Of a stretch of DNA of 64,000 nucleotides, positions 1 to 9,925 are shown piece after piece. Location: contig NZ_CP030843.1 of assembly GCF_003330725.1 (NCBI RefSeq), forward strand, positions 124,001 to 188,000, read 5' to 3'. Each line of letters starts with the position of its first letter. The first letter of the stretch is position 1. This DNA comes from Acidisarcina polymorpha (lineage in GTDB: Bacteria > Acidobacteriota > Terriglobia > Terriglobales > Acidobacteriaceae). Below the pieces are notes generated by a model that saw nothing but the letters and a program-made list of their open reading frames with translations, was not told the origin of the DNA and made no database searches. Position numbers and translations under genes: made by a program.

Positions 1-1220
1 GGAAGCAGGATGGCTGAAGTCGGACTGATGCGGGCGGGGCAGATTACATTCAGCGCTCCATTGCACTGAAACTGCGCCCCGGTCGTCGGATCGAAGATCG
101 GAATTACGTTGCCATTACTATCGACATAGTGGCTAAAGTCACCGGATTTCATCGCGACACTCGGCACCGTCGCAGGGTTCTGATTTAGGTTATTGAGGCT
201 GAACCACTCCTGGCTGTAATGGCCAAACGTCCGGTTGCGGCCGTCATATACTTTGGGGATGCTGATCGGACCGCCGACCGAAAATCCATAGTTGTGTTCG
301 TGATCGGTTGGCGGTTTATTGTCCGGATTGTTCGAGTTCCAATCCTTACCGTTGAAGAAGCCGACCGAGTCGAACCAGCTATTACGCATAATCTCAAAAA
401 GGTCGCCGTGGTAGGTGTTGCCGCCCGATGCCATCTGGTACGTGAGCGCACCCAATCCCAATCCGAACTGGGCGGCGAATGTTGAGCGCTCGACGCGAAA
501 CTCCTGCACTAACTCGAAGGGAGGATTGAAGTTGGTCGTGTAACCTTCCGTCTCCGGCTGGACTACGGGAATGCCGTTATAGACAATCTCTTGTTCGAAA
601 TCGACACCGCCGCCGATGCGGTGAGAAAATTGGCTTCCAGTGGTTCCCGGTACCAGGAATTGGAGAGCGGAAATATCGCGACCACGACCGGAAACCAGAT
701 TGGGTAGTGAAGCGACGACTTCGGGCTCGACGGTGCTACCCAACTGGGGTTGAGTTGTATTCAAGGCTATCTGTGGAGAGGTGACCTCGACCGTCTGGCT
801 AGTGGCTCCGGCGCTAAGCACGATGTCGATGGTGACAACCAGGCTAACCTCGACGTTCACGTCGCGATGAATTTCCTTCTCGAACCCTGCAGCTTCGACC
901 GTGATTGTGTAATGACCAGGGTTAAGTCCTTTCACCGCATAGGTTCCGGCGCTGCTCGATACGAGGATGCTCGAGACGGCAGTGGTCTGTTCGGTGACGG
1001 TGACCTTGGCGCCTGGAACGACAGCTCCGCTGCTGTCAGTAATGGTGCCGGTGATTCCGGCGTTCGCTTGTGCTAAAGCAGTTCGCGGCATCAAAAACTG
1101 GAAGCATCCGATCGCGACGGCCAACGCGATGGCCGGCCGGAGGGAGGGTTTCCAGTAATGGAGATGCAGATTCTTCTCGATTTTGGCTAAGTGTCTCACT
1201 GTGCTCCTCAAATTAACCAT
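1..1220 (-). CDS. TonB-dependent receptor, Oar-like (3' end outside window)
   Basis: N-terminal about 406 residues of an outer-membrane TonB-dependent receptor, read leftward and cut by the window edge. The ATG at 1218-1220 gives a long signal peptide ending ALAQA near residue 51. A carboxypeptidase-regulatory/CNA-B-like domain (GITGTITDSSGAVVPGA) follows, then the plug region with MASGGNTYHGDLFEIMRNSW and FGLGLGALTYQM. This is the Oar-type architecture that acidobacteria use for glycan import without SusD. Two copies of the putative LacI-family operator lie 80-140 bases upstream, and the nearby genes degrade alpha-mannan, so I infer uptake of mannan oligosaccharides. The substrate is inferred from context only. 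Confidence 0.9.
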   Translation of the reverse strand, partial: MVNLRSTVRHLAKIEKNLHLHYWKPSLRPAIALAVAIGCFQFLMPRTALAQANAGITGTITDSSGAVVPGAKVTVTEQTTAVSSILVSSSAGTYAVKGLNPGHYTITVEAAGFEKEIHRDVNVEVSLVVTIDIVLSAGATSQTVEVTSPQIALNTTQPQLGSTVEPEVVASLPNLVSGRGRDISALQFLVPGTTGSQFSHRIGGGVDFEQEIVYNGIPVVQPETEGYTTNFNPPFELVQEFRVERSTFAAQFGLGLGALTYQMASGGNTYHGDLFEIMRNSWFDSVGFFNGKDWNSNNPDNKPPTDHEHNYGFSVGGPISIPKVYDGRNRTFGHYSQEWFSLNNLNQNPATVPSVAMKSGDFSHYVDSNGNVIPIFDPTTGAQFQCNGALNVICPARISPTSAILL

Positions 1221-1298
1221 CAGTTATTGCGACTCATCCATCAATTGCCAGTTCTCCCTAAAGTTCCGATTTAGGGCGATACCGATCCGTTTGAAACA

Positions 1299-1316
1299 TT
1301 TGACACCGTTGTCATC
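1299..1316. promoter_or_regulatory. Putative LacI-family operator, copy 1
   Basis: TGACACCGTTGTCA is an inverted repeat (TGACA-N4-TGTCA) resembling the perfect-arm site at 4214-4231. It lies 79 bases upstream of the TonB receptor start, with TTTGACA on the plus strand. Proposed binding site of the LacI protein at 11505-12560; inference from motif sharing. Confidence 0.6.
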
Positions 1317-1343
1317 GCTCAACGGCCGGAACACTAAATCCAT

Positions 1344-1361
1344 AGAAACAGCGTTGTCAAG
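1344..1361. promoter_or_regulatory. Putative LacI-family operator, copy 2, with -35 box
   Basis: Second operator-like site upstream of the TonB receptor. On the minus strand it reads CTTGACAACGCTGTTTCT: one half-site and the centre match the 4214 site exactly and the other arm is degenerate. The minus-strand TTGACA at 1360-1355 could be the -35 box of the receptor promoter, so repressor binding would occlude RNA polymerase. Confidence 0.55.
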
Positions 1362-1559
1362 GTAATACTTCCGTAGGGTAAATGTGTGCAACTTTAGGCG
1401 GAAGTGGATTCTTGATCTATCCTTCTGATCGGCAATTTCCATACAGCTAGTCTGAGACTATGCTGAAGCTCCGAGATTCTTACCGTTTGCCTCGCCTTAG
1501 ACTGAGGGCGTGCGCGCCGCGATGGGTTTGCGCTAGACTCTATTGTTCAGAAGGACTCA

Positions 1560-2035
1560 TTGGTGCACGTCAGACAGTTCGCGGCTCTCCTCCTGTTGGT
1601 CTCATTCGGCACAACAGCATGTCATTGGAGGCACAAACGGTCGCCGGGAATCAGTCGAAGCCGGCGCCAGCTGTGGCGTCAAAATCATCGTCATTGGCGC
1701 GCGGAGCGGAGAAGCTATCAATTACGATCGACGGCATGGTGGTTTCTGGACCCAACATCTTCTCTGACGGGACCAGGGCCGCTGGGCTCTCAGGCTGGAA
1801 CCATGTGATGGGAGCCGCCGACAAGAGGCTCATTATCGACACCAACGGCTCTGGAGTGGGCTTGATCGACTACGATAATGATGGCTGGCTCGACATTTAC
1901 CTGGTGAACGGCTCGACTTTCGCAGCTCTGGACGACAAGCAACCTCTCCTCACGCCGCGTTGTTCCACAGCAACCAGCGGCACATCGCTCAAGACGTGGA
2001 GTATCTGCCGGATTTTCGGCGTAGCGAGAACCCAA
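1560..2035 (+). pseudogene. CRTAC1/FG-GAP-like lipoprotein gene remnant
   Basis: A signal peptide with lipobox-like end (FAALLLLVSFGTTAC) opens at 1560-1626. The mature part is then in another frame, so a one-base shift near 1630 separates them. The second frame carries the typical start of ASPIC/UnbV-CRTAC1 proteins (GLSGWNHVMG, then SGVGLIDYDNDGWLDIYLVN, an FG-GAP/VCBS calcium-binding repeat). Similarity fades after a partial LFHSNQ segment near 1960-2000, far short of a family member of more than 500 residues. I call it a truncated, frameshifted pseudogene between the receptor and the mannosidase genes. Confidence 0.75.
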
Positions 2036-2042
2036 TCTGAAT

Positions 2043-2446
2043 TCATTGCGAGGAGTTGTAGAGACTCTTTGCTCGTGGACTCATATCGGTGTTTTGGAAG
2101 GCGGCACAGGTCCATCGATCGGAACGCCGAATCATCATCAACGTCTGCAGCTTCTCATAGCGGATCGTTGCATCTTTCCCAGCCCCACTGGCGGTCAAGA
2201 CGATCGCGACATCCTCCGTCAGAGGTTTTATGGACAGCACCTTGACCTTCATTCGGGTGCCTCTTCTCAGCACGTCAATGTGTCCTCTTTCGATTTCAGA
2301 TCGACCCGAAAGAGAGTCGCCTGACCAGAGCACGTAAGTCGCATCTTCAATAAACTGAGCGGCAAACGCGGCTGCGTCGCCGGCATCCCACGCAACCCGA
2401 ATCCTTCAAGACAGTCTTCAATCGAATCGTTTTGATTTGCGGACAC
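2043..2446 (-). pseudogene. SgcJ/EcaC-like (SnoaL fold, DUF4440-type) gene, frameshifted
   Basis: Minus-strand remnant of a small NTF2/SnoaL-fold protein. The C-terminal half is clear: TYVLWSGDSLSGRSEIERGH, then VKVLSIKPLTEDVAIVLTASG and IRRSDRWTCAAFQNT. The N-terminal piece (QNDSIEDCL) joins WDAGDAAAFAAQFIEDATY only through a frame change near 2400-2410, and no start codon fits the joined frame. Family members are about 130 residues, so most of the protein is present but broken. No link to mannan metabolism is evident. Confidence 0.7.
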
Positions 2447-2568
2447 TTCAGCTCCGACCCTATTTTGGAAAGCTAAAACTGGCCGATATGTGACTGCAAG
2501 ACCCAACCAGCCTGAATCACACGTAGAGGGCAAATTCGTCCTTCAGGCCAGGAAGGGCAATGCGGCGG

Positions 2569-4062
2569 TCATGCGAGCAGCTCCGGATGCAACTGAGCGG
2601 TTTTTCCGATCAGTTCTCCGAAAAGCGTATTCGCCCAGGCAAACCACGACCTGGTAAAAATAGCCGAGTTGTCCCGGTTATACGATTCATGGATGAACCC
2701 GGTAGCGGCGGCGGCCGCCTTCAACATTTGAATTGAGCGACCAATTTCGCGGGGAGAAATGCTAGTAAGCGCATAGATGATCTGTGACATAGGCCATATG
2801 CTGTAGCGGCCGATATGCGGACCGCCGATACCCTCACCCGCCTTGCCCCGGAAGAACCACGGATTCCGATCGCTCCAGACAAACTCCCGCGTTCGTGCAT
2901 ACAATGCCGCGTCCGGGGAGCTATCGAGATAGGGCAAACTCAGCAAGCTTGGAACGTTAGCATCGTCCATAAGAGCGGAACCGCCGAAGCCATCGACCTC
3001 GTAGCACCATATTGTGCCCGAATCAGTAGAGGCGATGGCGTGCTGCAGCAGCGCGGCGTGGACTTCGTCGGCCAGGGCCGAGGCCTGATTGGCCATGACC
3101 GTGTCGTTCAAAATGGAGTTGGCCATGGTTGCCAGCTGTCGGAGACAACTGATGGCGAAAAGGTTAGCCGGCGTCAGAAAGGGGAAGATGCAGGCATCGT
3201 CAGACGGCCGAAAGCAGGAGGCGATGAGGCCTATCGGATTTGCGGGGTTTCCGATGCCATTGACCAACGAGTCCGTTGGGTTGGGCGCGTCGCGCTGAAA
3301 AGTATACGGTCCCGGGCCGTGTTTTCGTTGTTGCACCTGCATGGTGCTGAGAGCATTTTGCATTGCACGCTTCCAGCTCGCGTCAAATGGGCGGACATCC
3401 CCGGTACTCCTCCAGTAACCATGGGAAAGCCGAATCGGGTAACAGAGGGAGTCCAACTCATACTTGCGCTCGCCCACGCCCTGCTTCATATCGGTCTTGT
3501 CGTGCCGGCTTCCCTCCAGAGGGGGCGCATTGAGGTCGGCCATGAAGCAATTCGCGTAAGTATCAATCAATAGGCAGCGGGTCTGCCTGCGGACCACCCC
3601 TTCGAGAAGCTCACGCAAAGCGGCATCTTTTGAAGCGAGTGGGAGGTAAGGCCACACCTGGGCTGAAGAATCCCTTAACCACATTGCGGGAATGTCTCCG
3701 GTGATCACGGCGGTATCCGGCTTACCTTCAAACCTACCTGGCTCGACCGTGGTATCCAGTGTGTTGGGGAAACAGTCTGTAAATAGGGCGCTCAGCGCAG
3801 GATCTTGAATCCTGGCAGCTATGTCAAGAATGTACGCTTCTAGCGCGCGACTGCGAAACTTACGGTCAGCGGGAAGCGGCCGCTTCGAGCTAGCAGATCC
3901 GGTTGTTTGCGGAAAGGCGGATTTCGGAACGACCGATAGCAGACTCGCGCCGGCTATGACTCTGCTCATCTTGGACGCAAATGCTCGCCTGGTCAGGATC
4001 GTGGCATGCGCCGTAGTTCTATCGTCATTGGGACCCTTACTGTTCAAACGTTCACACGCCAA
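2569..4062 (-). CDS. GH125 exo-alpha-1,6-mannosidase, exported
   Basis: Glycoside hydrolase family 125 (formerly DUF1237), which releases mannose from the non-reducing end of alpha-1,6-linked mannan. The 497 residues match family length plus a signal; RRAFASKMSRVIAGASLLS near residues 25-45 is Tat-like. Family blocks are GDIPAMWLRDSSAQVWPY, ERKYELDSLCYPIRL, DDANVPSLLSLPYL, WPMSQIIYALTS and the end block TRSWFAWANTLFGELI. It is divergent from the GH38 gene and shares its operator/promoter region, fitting co-regulation. The enzyme probably acts in the periplasm on oligosaccharides generated by GH76. Confidence 0.93.
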   Translation of the reverse strand: MACERLNSKGPNDDRTTAHATILTRRAFASKMSRVIAGASLLSVVPKSAFPQTTGSASSKRPLPADRKFRSRALEAYILDIAARIQDPALSALFTDCFPNTLDTTVEPGRFEGKPDTAVITGDIPAMWLRDSSAQVWPYLPLASKDAALRELLEGVVRRQTRCLLIDTYANCFMADLNAPPLEGSRHDKTDMKQGVGERKYELDSLCYPIRLSHGYWRSTGDVRPFDASWKRAMQNALSTMQVQQRKHGPGPYTFQRDAPNPTDSLVNGIGNPANPIGLIASCFRPSDDACIFPFLTPANLFAISCLRQLATMANSILNDTVMANQASALADEVHAALLQHAIASTDSGTIWCYEVDGFGGSALMDDANVPSLLSLPYLDSSPDAALYARTREFVWSDRNPWFFRGKAGEGIGGPHIGRYSIWPMSQIIYALTSISPREIGRSIQMLKAAAAATGFIHESYNRDNSAIFTRSWFAWANTLFGELIGKTAQLHPELLA

Positions 4063-4202
4063 AAGCTCTCCCCTGTAACTTAAACTTGCGGCGGATCGAC
4101 GGCGTTAGCGCGTCTGAAACCCAGCTAAAGATCCCTGACCCTGCGTTAACTGAACGAAGCGCGATCGGCAAGCAAGCACAGGGCAAGACAAGTCCATGCT
4201 AT

Positions 4203-4231
4203 ATTTTATGCCATTTGACAACGCTGTCAAA
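4203..4231. promoter_or_regulatory. Divergent promoter with embedded LacI-family operator
   Basis: TTTGACAACGCTGTCAAA at 4214-4231 has perfect 7-base arms. Each arm is also a -35 box. On the minus strand TTGACA (4230-4225), 16 bases, then TAAAAT (4208-4203) forms a near-consensus promoter toward GH125. On the plus strand TTGACA (4215-4220), 17 bases, then AACAAT (4238-4243) points toward GH38. A repressor on this site would shut both promoters. The architecture is seen in sequence; the regulator is inferred. Confidence 0.75.
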
Positions 4232-4401
4232 TCAGGAAACAATCTTCGTTTAGCACGCCGCACAATCCGGCCCGCGACGTATCCTCTTAGACCTTCGCAT
4301 CAGATGCCCTAATGAACATCGCAGTCTAAAACACCCGAGGGACTTTGGACGAAAGGGAACCTGCAGCGCTTCGCCTAGTTTCGACTAACCTATGGAGATT
4401 T

Positions 4402-7400
4402 ATGATGAGACGTCTGTGCACTGCCCTGGTCGTAACCCTGCTCCTCGATTTTGTAGCGCCGTCTGTCACAAGCGCCCAGTCTGCCGAACAGCCCGATTTG
4501 AGCACTCAACCGACCTTGTATGTGGTGGGCTACGCTCACCTGGATACGGAGTGGCGCTGGGAGTATCCGCAGGTCATCGACGAATATCTTCGTAAAACCA
4601 TGGAAGACAACTTCGCATTATTGGAAAAGTATCCGCATTACACGTTCAATTTCAGCGGGGCCAATCGTTACCGCTTCATGAAGGAGTATTTTCCCGCCGA
4701 CTTTGCGAAGGTGAAGACATATGTTAATGAAGGCCGATGGTTTCCGGCGGGGTCTTCGATGGAAGAGGGCGATGTGAACACGCCTAGCGCGGAAGCTATC
4801 ATCCGGCAAATTCTTTATGGGAACGATTGGTTCCGCGGCGAGTTCGGCAAAGCTAGCGCGGAATACATGCTGCCGGACTGCTTTGGATTCCCAGCTTCGT
4901 TGCCGAGCATCCTGGCGCACTCGGGCGTCAGGGGCTTTTCGACGCAAAAGCTGACGTGGGGCTCATCAGTCGATATTGGTGGCCGGGACTCCCTGGAGAG
5001 AACGCCGGAGGGCACGCCGTTCAATGTGGGAGTGTGGGTGGGACCCGACGGGGAAAGTGTCCTCGCCGGCTTGAATCCAGGCGGCTATGGCGGCGACATC
5101 GACACCGACCTCAGCAAACCGCTTCCACCGACGCCGCCCAATCAAACTCTCGTGGACGCCGAAAAGAAGATTTCCGAATTGCAGCCTCGGCTCCAGGACG
5201 CCAGGAAGAATGGCCAGCCGGTGGATCGACACGACTACGAGGACCTCAATGCCGCCCGGCAAACGAGAGACGCTTTTTCCGAGTGGCAAGGGAACTATGA
5301 ACTGCAGAGATTCCAGGACGATTGGGCCGCGCGCGTCGAACTCAATGGAAAGGTGACTGGACTTTTCACCGACTATCACTATTACGGCACCGGCGATATC
5401 GGCGGAGCGCCGCATGAAGCGCGGGTCAAGACGCTGGAGGCCATCGTCACGAAGGGCAAGGCATCGCTTCCGGGCCCAGGGCAGCGCGGCAGTGACGACG
5501 CCAAGACCTCGGTGCAGGTCGGCGATGGCCTGGTACACGTGATCTCGGCGACGGCGGAGCAGATGTTCCTCGACATTACGCCGAAAGAAGAGGCCGGCTT
5601 ACCGCGCTACACCGGAGAGATGGAACTCACCAACCACTCAGCCGGCTCATTGACGTCGCAGGCTTATCACAAGCGTTGGATCCGGCACGAAGAACTGCTC
5701 GCGGATGCTGCGGAAAAGTCTTCCATCGCCGCTCAATTGCTGGGCGCGAAACCCTATCCGTTGGAGCGGCTCAATGGCGCCTGGACACTGGCGATGGGCG
5801 CCCACTTCCACGACCTGGCGGCCGGAACCGCTACGCCGCGCGCGTATGAGTTCGCTTGGAACGACGATGTGATCGCACTGAATCAATTTGCCGGCGTATT
5901 GAGCAGCGCTGTTGAAGGGGTCGCGGCAAGCTTGAAAACCACCGCCAAAGGAGTGCCGCTGGTGGTGTTCAATCCGCTCAATATTCCCCGGGAGGATATC
6001 GTCGAAGCGGCAGTCGCCTTTCCGAACGGAGTTCCTAAGGCCGTGGTCGTAACTGGTCCCGACGGTGCCAGTGTGCCGGCGCAAATCTCCAACGGCAAAG
6101 TAGTCTTCGTGGCCAAGATGCCATCGGTGGGTTATGCGGTCTACGATGTTCAAACCGCTGACGCGCCGGTCGCCTCGTCTTCTGCTCTCCGCGTCTTGCA
6201 GAACGAACTGGAGAACGCCTACTATCGCGTTCAGCTCAATGCGGATGGAGATGTCGCCAGCATTCTCGACAAGGGAACCGGCAAGGAGCTTCTCTCGGCG
6301 CCCGCCCGGCTGGCCATCTCCTATGACAATCCGGCGTACTGGCCGGCCTGGAACATGGATTGGGAACAGGAGCAGGCGAAGCCAAAAGAGTTTGTCTCCG
6401 GCCCGGCTCAGATTCGAATCGTTGAAGACGGGCCCGCCCGCGTTGCTGTCGAGGTCGCGCGGAATACCGCAGGATCGCACTTCGTTCAGACGATCAGCCT
6501 TGCGGCCGGCGACGGCGGAAGGCGGGTCGAGTTCGGCAACGTCATCGACTGGAAAACCAAGGAATCGAATCTCAAGGCGACCTTCCCGCTCACCGCGTCA
6601 AATGTAGTGTCTACCTACAACTGGGACATCGGCACGATCGAGCGGCCGACGGCCCAGATCAGGAAATTCGAGGTGCCGACTCACCAATGGATCGACCTTA
6701 CCGATGCGAGCGGCAAGTACGGGGCGACAGTTCTGACCGACAGCAAAGTCGGATCGGACAAACCCGTAGACAACACGCTTCGCCTCACGCTCATTCGGAC
6801 CCCAGGAGTCGCCGAAGGCTACCCCGATCAGGCCACGCAAGATATCGGACACCACGAGTTCGTCTACGGCATCGCGGGGCACTCAGACGACTGGCGCGTC
6901 TCGCAGACCGATTGGCAGGCGCAGCGACTCAACGCGCCGCTTCTTGTCTTCGGAACATCACAGCATGAAGGCTCGCTGGGCAAGGAGTTTTCGCTCTTGA
7001 AGATAAGCAATCCGCGCATACGGGTGCTGGCGGTTAAGAAAGCAGAACTGACCGACGAAGTCGTCGTCCGCATGGTCGAGCTCGATGGCAAGCCGCAGCT
7101 GGACGTCAAGGTCAGCTTTGCGGCGCCTATCACCGCCGCGCGCGAGGTGAATGGACAGGAGCAGCCGGTTGGATCGGCAACGATAAGCGACGGCGCGCTG
7201 GCGACCTCATTTGGCGCGTATCAGCCGCGAACCTTCGCGCTCCGTCTCGGCCCGCTCCCCTCCGGCGCGAAGGGCACGCAATCCACGCCGGTTGCCTTGC
7301 CCTACGACGTTGCCACGGCGAGCAATGATGACGATCCCTCCAGGAACGGCTTCGATGGCAAAGGCAATGCCTATCCGGCAGAGATGCTGCCGACGCAGAT

Positions 7401-7953
7401 CCGCTTCAACGATGTCGGTTTCCAACTGGCCGCGGCCAGGACCAACACACCGAACGCGCTGGCGGCGAAGGGGCAAACCATCAAGCTCCCGGCGGGAAGC
7501 TATAACCGGATCTACCTGCTCGCGGCGTCCGCCGACGGCGATCAGAAGGCGGTTTTCAAAGTCGGAGCGCAAGAGACTGAACTGAACATCGAGGATTGGG
7601 TTGGCTTTATCGGCCAGTGGGACGACAGACGGTGGAATCCACCAGACGTATTACACGACCATTATGGCGAGATGGTGGGCCTGAAACCGGGCTTCATCAA
7701 GCGGGCGGACCTGGCCTGGTACAGCGACCATCACCACAACTTCGCTGGGAAGAACGTGGCCTATGCTTATTCCTATCTGTTCGCGTATGCCCTCGACCTT
7801 CCTGCCGGCGCAAAGACCATCAAGCTGCCCAACAATCCAAGCATTCGCATTTTGGCAATCTCACTGGCGGAAGAAAGCCCGGCGGTCACCCCGGCACGAC
7901 CACTTTATGACGTTCTCCCTGCAATGGTTGCTGACGCCAATTCACATGATTGA
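4402..7953 (+). CDS. GH38 alpha-mannosidase, exported, about 1183 aa
   Basis: Large secreted alpha-mannosidase of glycoside hydrolase family 38. After a signal peptide (MMRRLCTALVVTLLLDF...SAQS) the zinc-ligand motif AHLDTEWRW lies near residues 45-53. MLPDCFGFPASLP near residue 157 carries the predicted nucleophile Asp, and the C-terminal half has the usual beta-rich GH38 domains. The ATG pair at 4402/4405 has GGAGA at 4394-4398; a TTG further upstream (4345) would put 19 extra residues before the signal and is less likely. The protein trims alpha-mannosidic side chains and works with the divergent GH125 and downstream GH76. At about 1180 residues it is longer than typical bacterial GH38; the extra C-terminal segment is not assigned. 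Confidence 0.93.
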   Translation: MMRRLCTALVVTLLLDFVAPSVTSAQSAEQPDLSTQPTLYVVGYAHLDTEWRWEYPQVIDEYLRKTMEDNFALLEKYPHYTFNFSGANRYRFMKEYFPADFAKVKTYVNEGRWFPAGSSMEEGDVNTPSAEAIIRQILYGNDWFRGEFGKASAEYMLPDCFGFPASLPSILAHSGVRGFSTQKLTWGSSVDIGGRDSLERTPEGTPFNVGVWVGPDGESVLAGLNPGGYGGDIDTDLSKPLPPTPPNQTLVDAEKKISELQPRLQDARKNGQPVDRHDYEDLNAARQTRDAFSEWQGNYELQRFQDDWAARVELNGKVTGLFTDYHYYGTGDIGGAPHEARVKTLEAIVTKGKASLPGPGQRGSDDAKTSVQVGDGLVHVISATAEQMFLDITPKEEAGLPRYTGEMELTNHSAGSLTSQAYHKRWIRHEELLADAAEKSSIAAQLLGAKPYPLERLNGAWTLAMGAHFHDLAAGTATPRAYEFAWNDDVIALNQFAGVLSSAVEGVAASLKTTAKGVPLVVFNPLNIPREDIVEAAVAFPNGVPKAVVVTGPDGASVPAQISNGKVVFVAKMPSVGYAVYDVQTADAPVASSSALRVLQNELENAYYRVQLNADGDVASILDKGTGKELLSAPARLAISYDNPAYWPAWNMDWEQEQAKPKEFVSGPAQIRIVEDGPARVAVEVARNTAGSHFVQTISLAAGDGGRRVEFGNVIDWKTKESNLKATFPLTASNVVSTYNWDIGTIERPTAQIRKFEVPTHQWIDLTDASGKYGATVLTDSKVGSDKPVDNTLRLTLIRTPGVAEGYPDQATQDIGHHEFVYGIAGHSDDWRVSQTDWQAQRLNAPLLVFGTSQHEGSLGKEFSLLKISNPRIRVLAVKKAELTDEVVVRMVELDGKPQLDVKVSFAAPITAAREVNGQEQPVGSATISDGALATSFGAYQPRTFALRLGPLPSGAKGTQSTPVALPYDVATASNDDDPSRNGFDGKGNAYPAEMLPTQIRFNDVGFQLAAARTNTPNALAAKGQTIKLPAGSYNRIYLLAASADGDQKAVFKVGAQETELNIEDWVGFIGQWDDRRWNPPDVLHDHYGEMVGLKPGFIKRADLAWYSDHHHNFAGKNVAYAYSYLFAYALDLPAGAKTIKLPNNPSIRILAISLAEESPAVTPARPLYDVLPAMVADANSHD

Positions 7954-8074
7954 TAGTCGATGGAATTGTCGTAGTGCGCCCAGGCTGTGCTTCAACTTCG
8001 ACGCCGCAGGTGCACTCAATGACTGCCTATTGCCGTTTATGAAGATGTAGCTGGAGCACAAAGCCAACTTGAAG

Positions 8075-9108
8075 ATGAATCGATACCTGTTCAAGGGTAC
8101 AGCGGTCGGCGCACTGGCGGTCTACTCTTCGGCTTCGATACGGCGGTGATTGCGGGGGCGACACACCAGTCAACCCGGGTCTACGCTTTGGTACCTTGGC
8201 AGCTGGGTTTGACGGTCGCGATCGCGCTCATCGGCACAGTGATCGGAGCCATGTCGGCGGGTGCAATCGGACAGAAGTTTGGCGGTCGTGACATGCTGCG
8301 CGCAATGGCCGTGCTTTATGTCATTTCCGCTCTAGGGTCGGTGCTGGCCTGGAGCTGGTATGCGTTGCTGGCCGCGCGCTTCATTGGCGGCCTTGGCATC
8401 GGAGGGTCCTCTGTCCTCGGGCCCGTGTATATCGCAGAACTCGCTCCCGCTCCGTGGCGCGGCCGCATGGTCGGCATGTTTTAGGTCAATATCGTGGTCG
8501 GTATTCTGTTCGCTTACTTTTCGAACTTCGCTATAGCTCAATTACACTTGGGCCCGACGGAATGGCGCTGGCAACTCGGAATTGCCTCCCTTCCGGCAAT
8601 CATCTTCCTCATCATGCTCTTCGGAATCCCTCGCAGCTCCCGATGGCTTGTTACACAGGACCGAATTGACGAAGCTCGGGAAGTGCTGGAGCTGATGGGC
8701 TCGCCAAATTCCGGGGCGGAACTGAAAGAGATTGTCGATTCCATCCATACTAAGCGCGCGCATCGATCTGAGCAGCTCTTCTCCTGGAAGTATCGCAAGC
8801 CGATCTTTCTCGCCACCACGATCGGCATGTTCAATCAATTGTCGGGTATCAATGCGATTTTATACTACCTCAATGACATCTTCGCCGCGGAGGGTTTCAA
8901 CAAAGTGTCCGGGAATTTGCAGGCGGTTGCCATCGGCCACGAACCTGGTCGCTACCCTTCTGGCCATGACGGTGATCGACAAGTTAGGGAGAACAAAACT
9001 GCTTCTCGTGGGGTCAGTAGGCATTGCGGTTTGTCTGGTTGGTGTGGCATAGGTGTTTTTTTTGAACTCCCATCAGGCATTACTGGTGTGGTTGTTAATG
9101 GCTTACAT
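8075..9108 (+). pseudogene. MFS sugar porter, 5' part, inactivated
   Basis: Sugar-porter family MFS transporter remnant. The start MNRYLFKGTAVGALA joins GLLFGFDTAVIAGATHQ only after a frame change near 8110. ARFIGGLGIGGSSVLGPVYIAELAP and WRGRMVGMF follow, then an in-frame TAG at 8482-8484 where relatives have Gln (the remnant at 12590-13090 has CAG there). The frame resumes with VNIVVGILFAYFSN through GMFNQLSGINAILYY, shifts again near 8930 (VIDKLGRTKLLLVGS) and is cut at 9108 by an IS6-family element. It was probably the mannose or manno-oligosaccharide importer of the locus. Confidence 0.88.
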
Positions 9109-9126
9109 GGTTCTGTCGCAATAAGG
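9109..9126 (+). repeat. Left terminal inverted repeat of the IS6 element
   Basis: GGTTCTGTCGCAATAAGG, pairing with the complement of 9908-9925 at 17 of 18 positions. It begins the homology break in the MFS gene. Confidence 0.88.
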
Positions 9127-9168
9127 CGACTTGTTATTCTTTGGACGGACGGGAGGTGTTGAAGAGCC

Positions 9169-9870
9169 ATGAAGCAGACGATGAATCCAACGGTGGCAAA
9201 GGTATTGAAGCGGTTGCATTATCCACTGGATGTGATTCTGCTTTGTGTTCGCTGGTATAGCGCGTATCCGTTGAGCCTCCGGCATCTGGAGGAAATGATG
9301 GCCGAGCGTGGAACCTCTGTCGATCACTCGACCGTGCACCGTTGGGCGATCAAATTGTTGCCAGTCCTGGAGAAGGCGTTCCGGGGCGTCAAGCGCAAGG
9401 TGGGGAGGAGTTGGCGGATGGACGAGACCTACATCAAGGTGAAGGGCGAATGGCAGTATCTATACCGCGTCGCTGATAAGGCAGGCAAGACCGTCGATTT
9501 CTTGCTGCGGGCGCATCGCGGCAAGGCCGCGGCACGCAGGTTCTTTGAACAGGCGATCGAACGGAATGGCGCACCAGAAAAAGTAACCATCGATAAGAGT
9601 GGCTCGAATGTGGCGGCTTTGGAAACCATCAACGCCGAACGAGGGAAGCAGATCCTCGTGCGCTAGGCCAAGTATCTAAACAACATCGGTGAGCAAGACC
9701 ATCGTGGGGTGAAACGTCGAACCAGACCGATGCTCGGCTTCAAGGATGTTCGCTGCGCTCGCATCCTTCTTTCCGGCATTGAACTCATGCGCATGATCAG
9801 CAAAGGACAAATGAAAACTGGCCGCAGCGGACAAACCCCTGCACAGCAGTTCTACTCCTTAGCAGCATAA
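9169..9870 (+). pseudogene. IS6-family transposase with internal TAG
   Basis: Transposase of the 9109-9925 element. The N-terminal HTH part (SLRHLEEMMAERGTSVDHST) precedes the DDE core (SWRMDETYIKVKGEWQYLYR, then VTIDKSGSN). The frame is open from 9169 to the TAA at 9868-9870 (233 codons, normal length) except for one TAG at 9664-9666, just before AKYLNNIGEQDHRGVKRR, which carries the last acidic residue region. Family members have Gln at this place, so CAG to TAG is the simplest explanation. The element is probably no longer autonomous. Confidence 0.88.
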
Positions 9871-9907
9871 GTAGCCCCACCCCATCGGCATTCCATCGTT
9901 CATATAT

Positions 9908-9925
9908 CCTTATCGCGACAGAACC
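9908..9925 (-). repeat. Right terminal inverted repeat of the IS6 element
   Basis: CCTTATCGCGACAGAACC, the near-exact inverted copy of 9109-9126. The MFS C-terminal frame resumes directly after it. Confidence 0.88.

Larger units (their letters stand above)
9109..9925 (+). mobile_element. IS6-family insertion sequence, 817 bp
   Basis: Bounded by 18-base terminal inverted repeats differing at one base (GGTTCTGTCGCAATAAGG at 9109-9126; complement of 9908-9925 has G for the second A of CAA). It contains one IS6-type DDE transposase gene, size typical for the family. No 8-base target duplication is present (gcttacat left, cccttgct right). The two flanks are the two halves of one MFS gene with the middle missing, as expected after an IS6-type adjacent deletion. 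Confidence 0.9.

Noticed and set aside
2815-3573. 252-codon plus-strand frame inside the GH125 gene
   Set aside because: Antisense to a clear family gene, no motif, composition of a shadow frame.
5647-6480. 277-codon minus-strand frame inside GH38
   Set aside because: Antisense shadow of a GC-rich gene; no recognisable motif or start signal.
9109-9925. 8-base target duplication for the IS6 element
   Set aside because: The bases outside the two inverted repeats differ (gcttacat, cccttgct).
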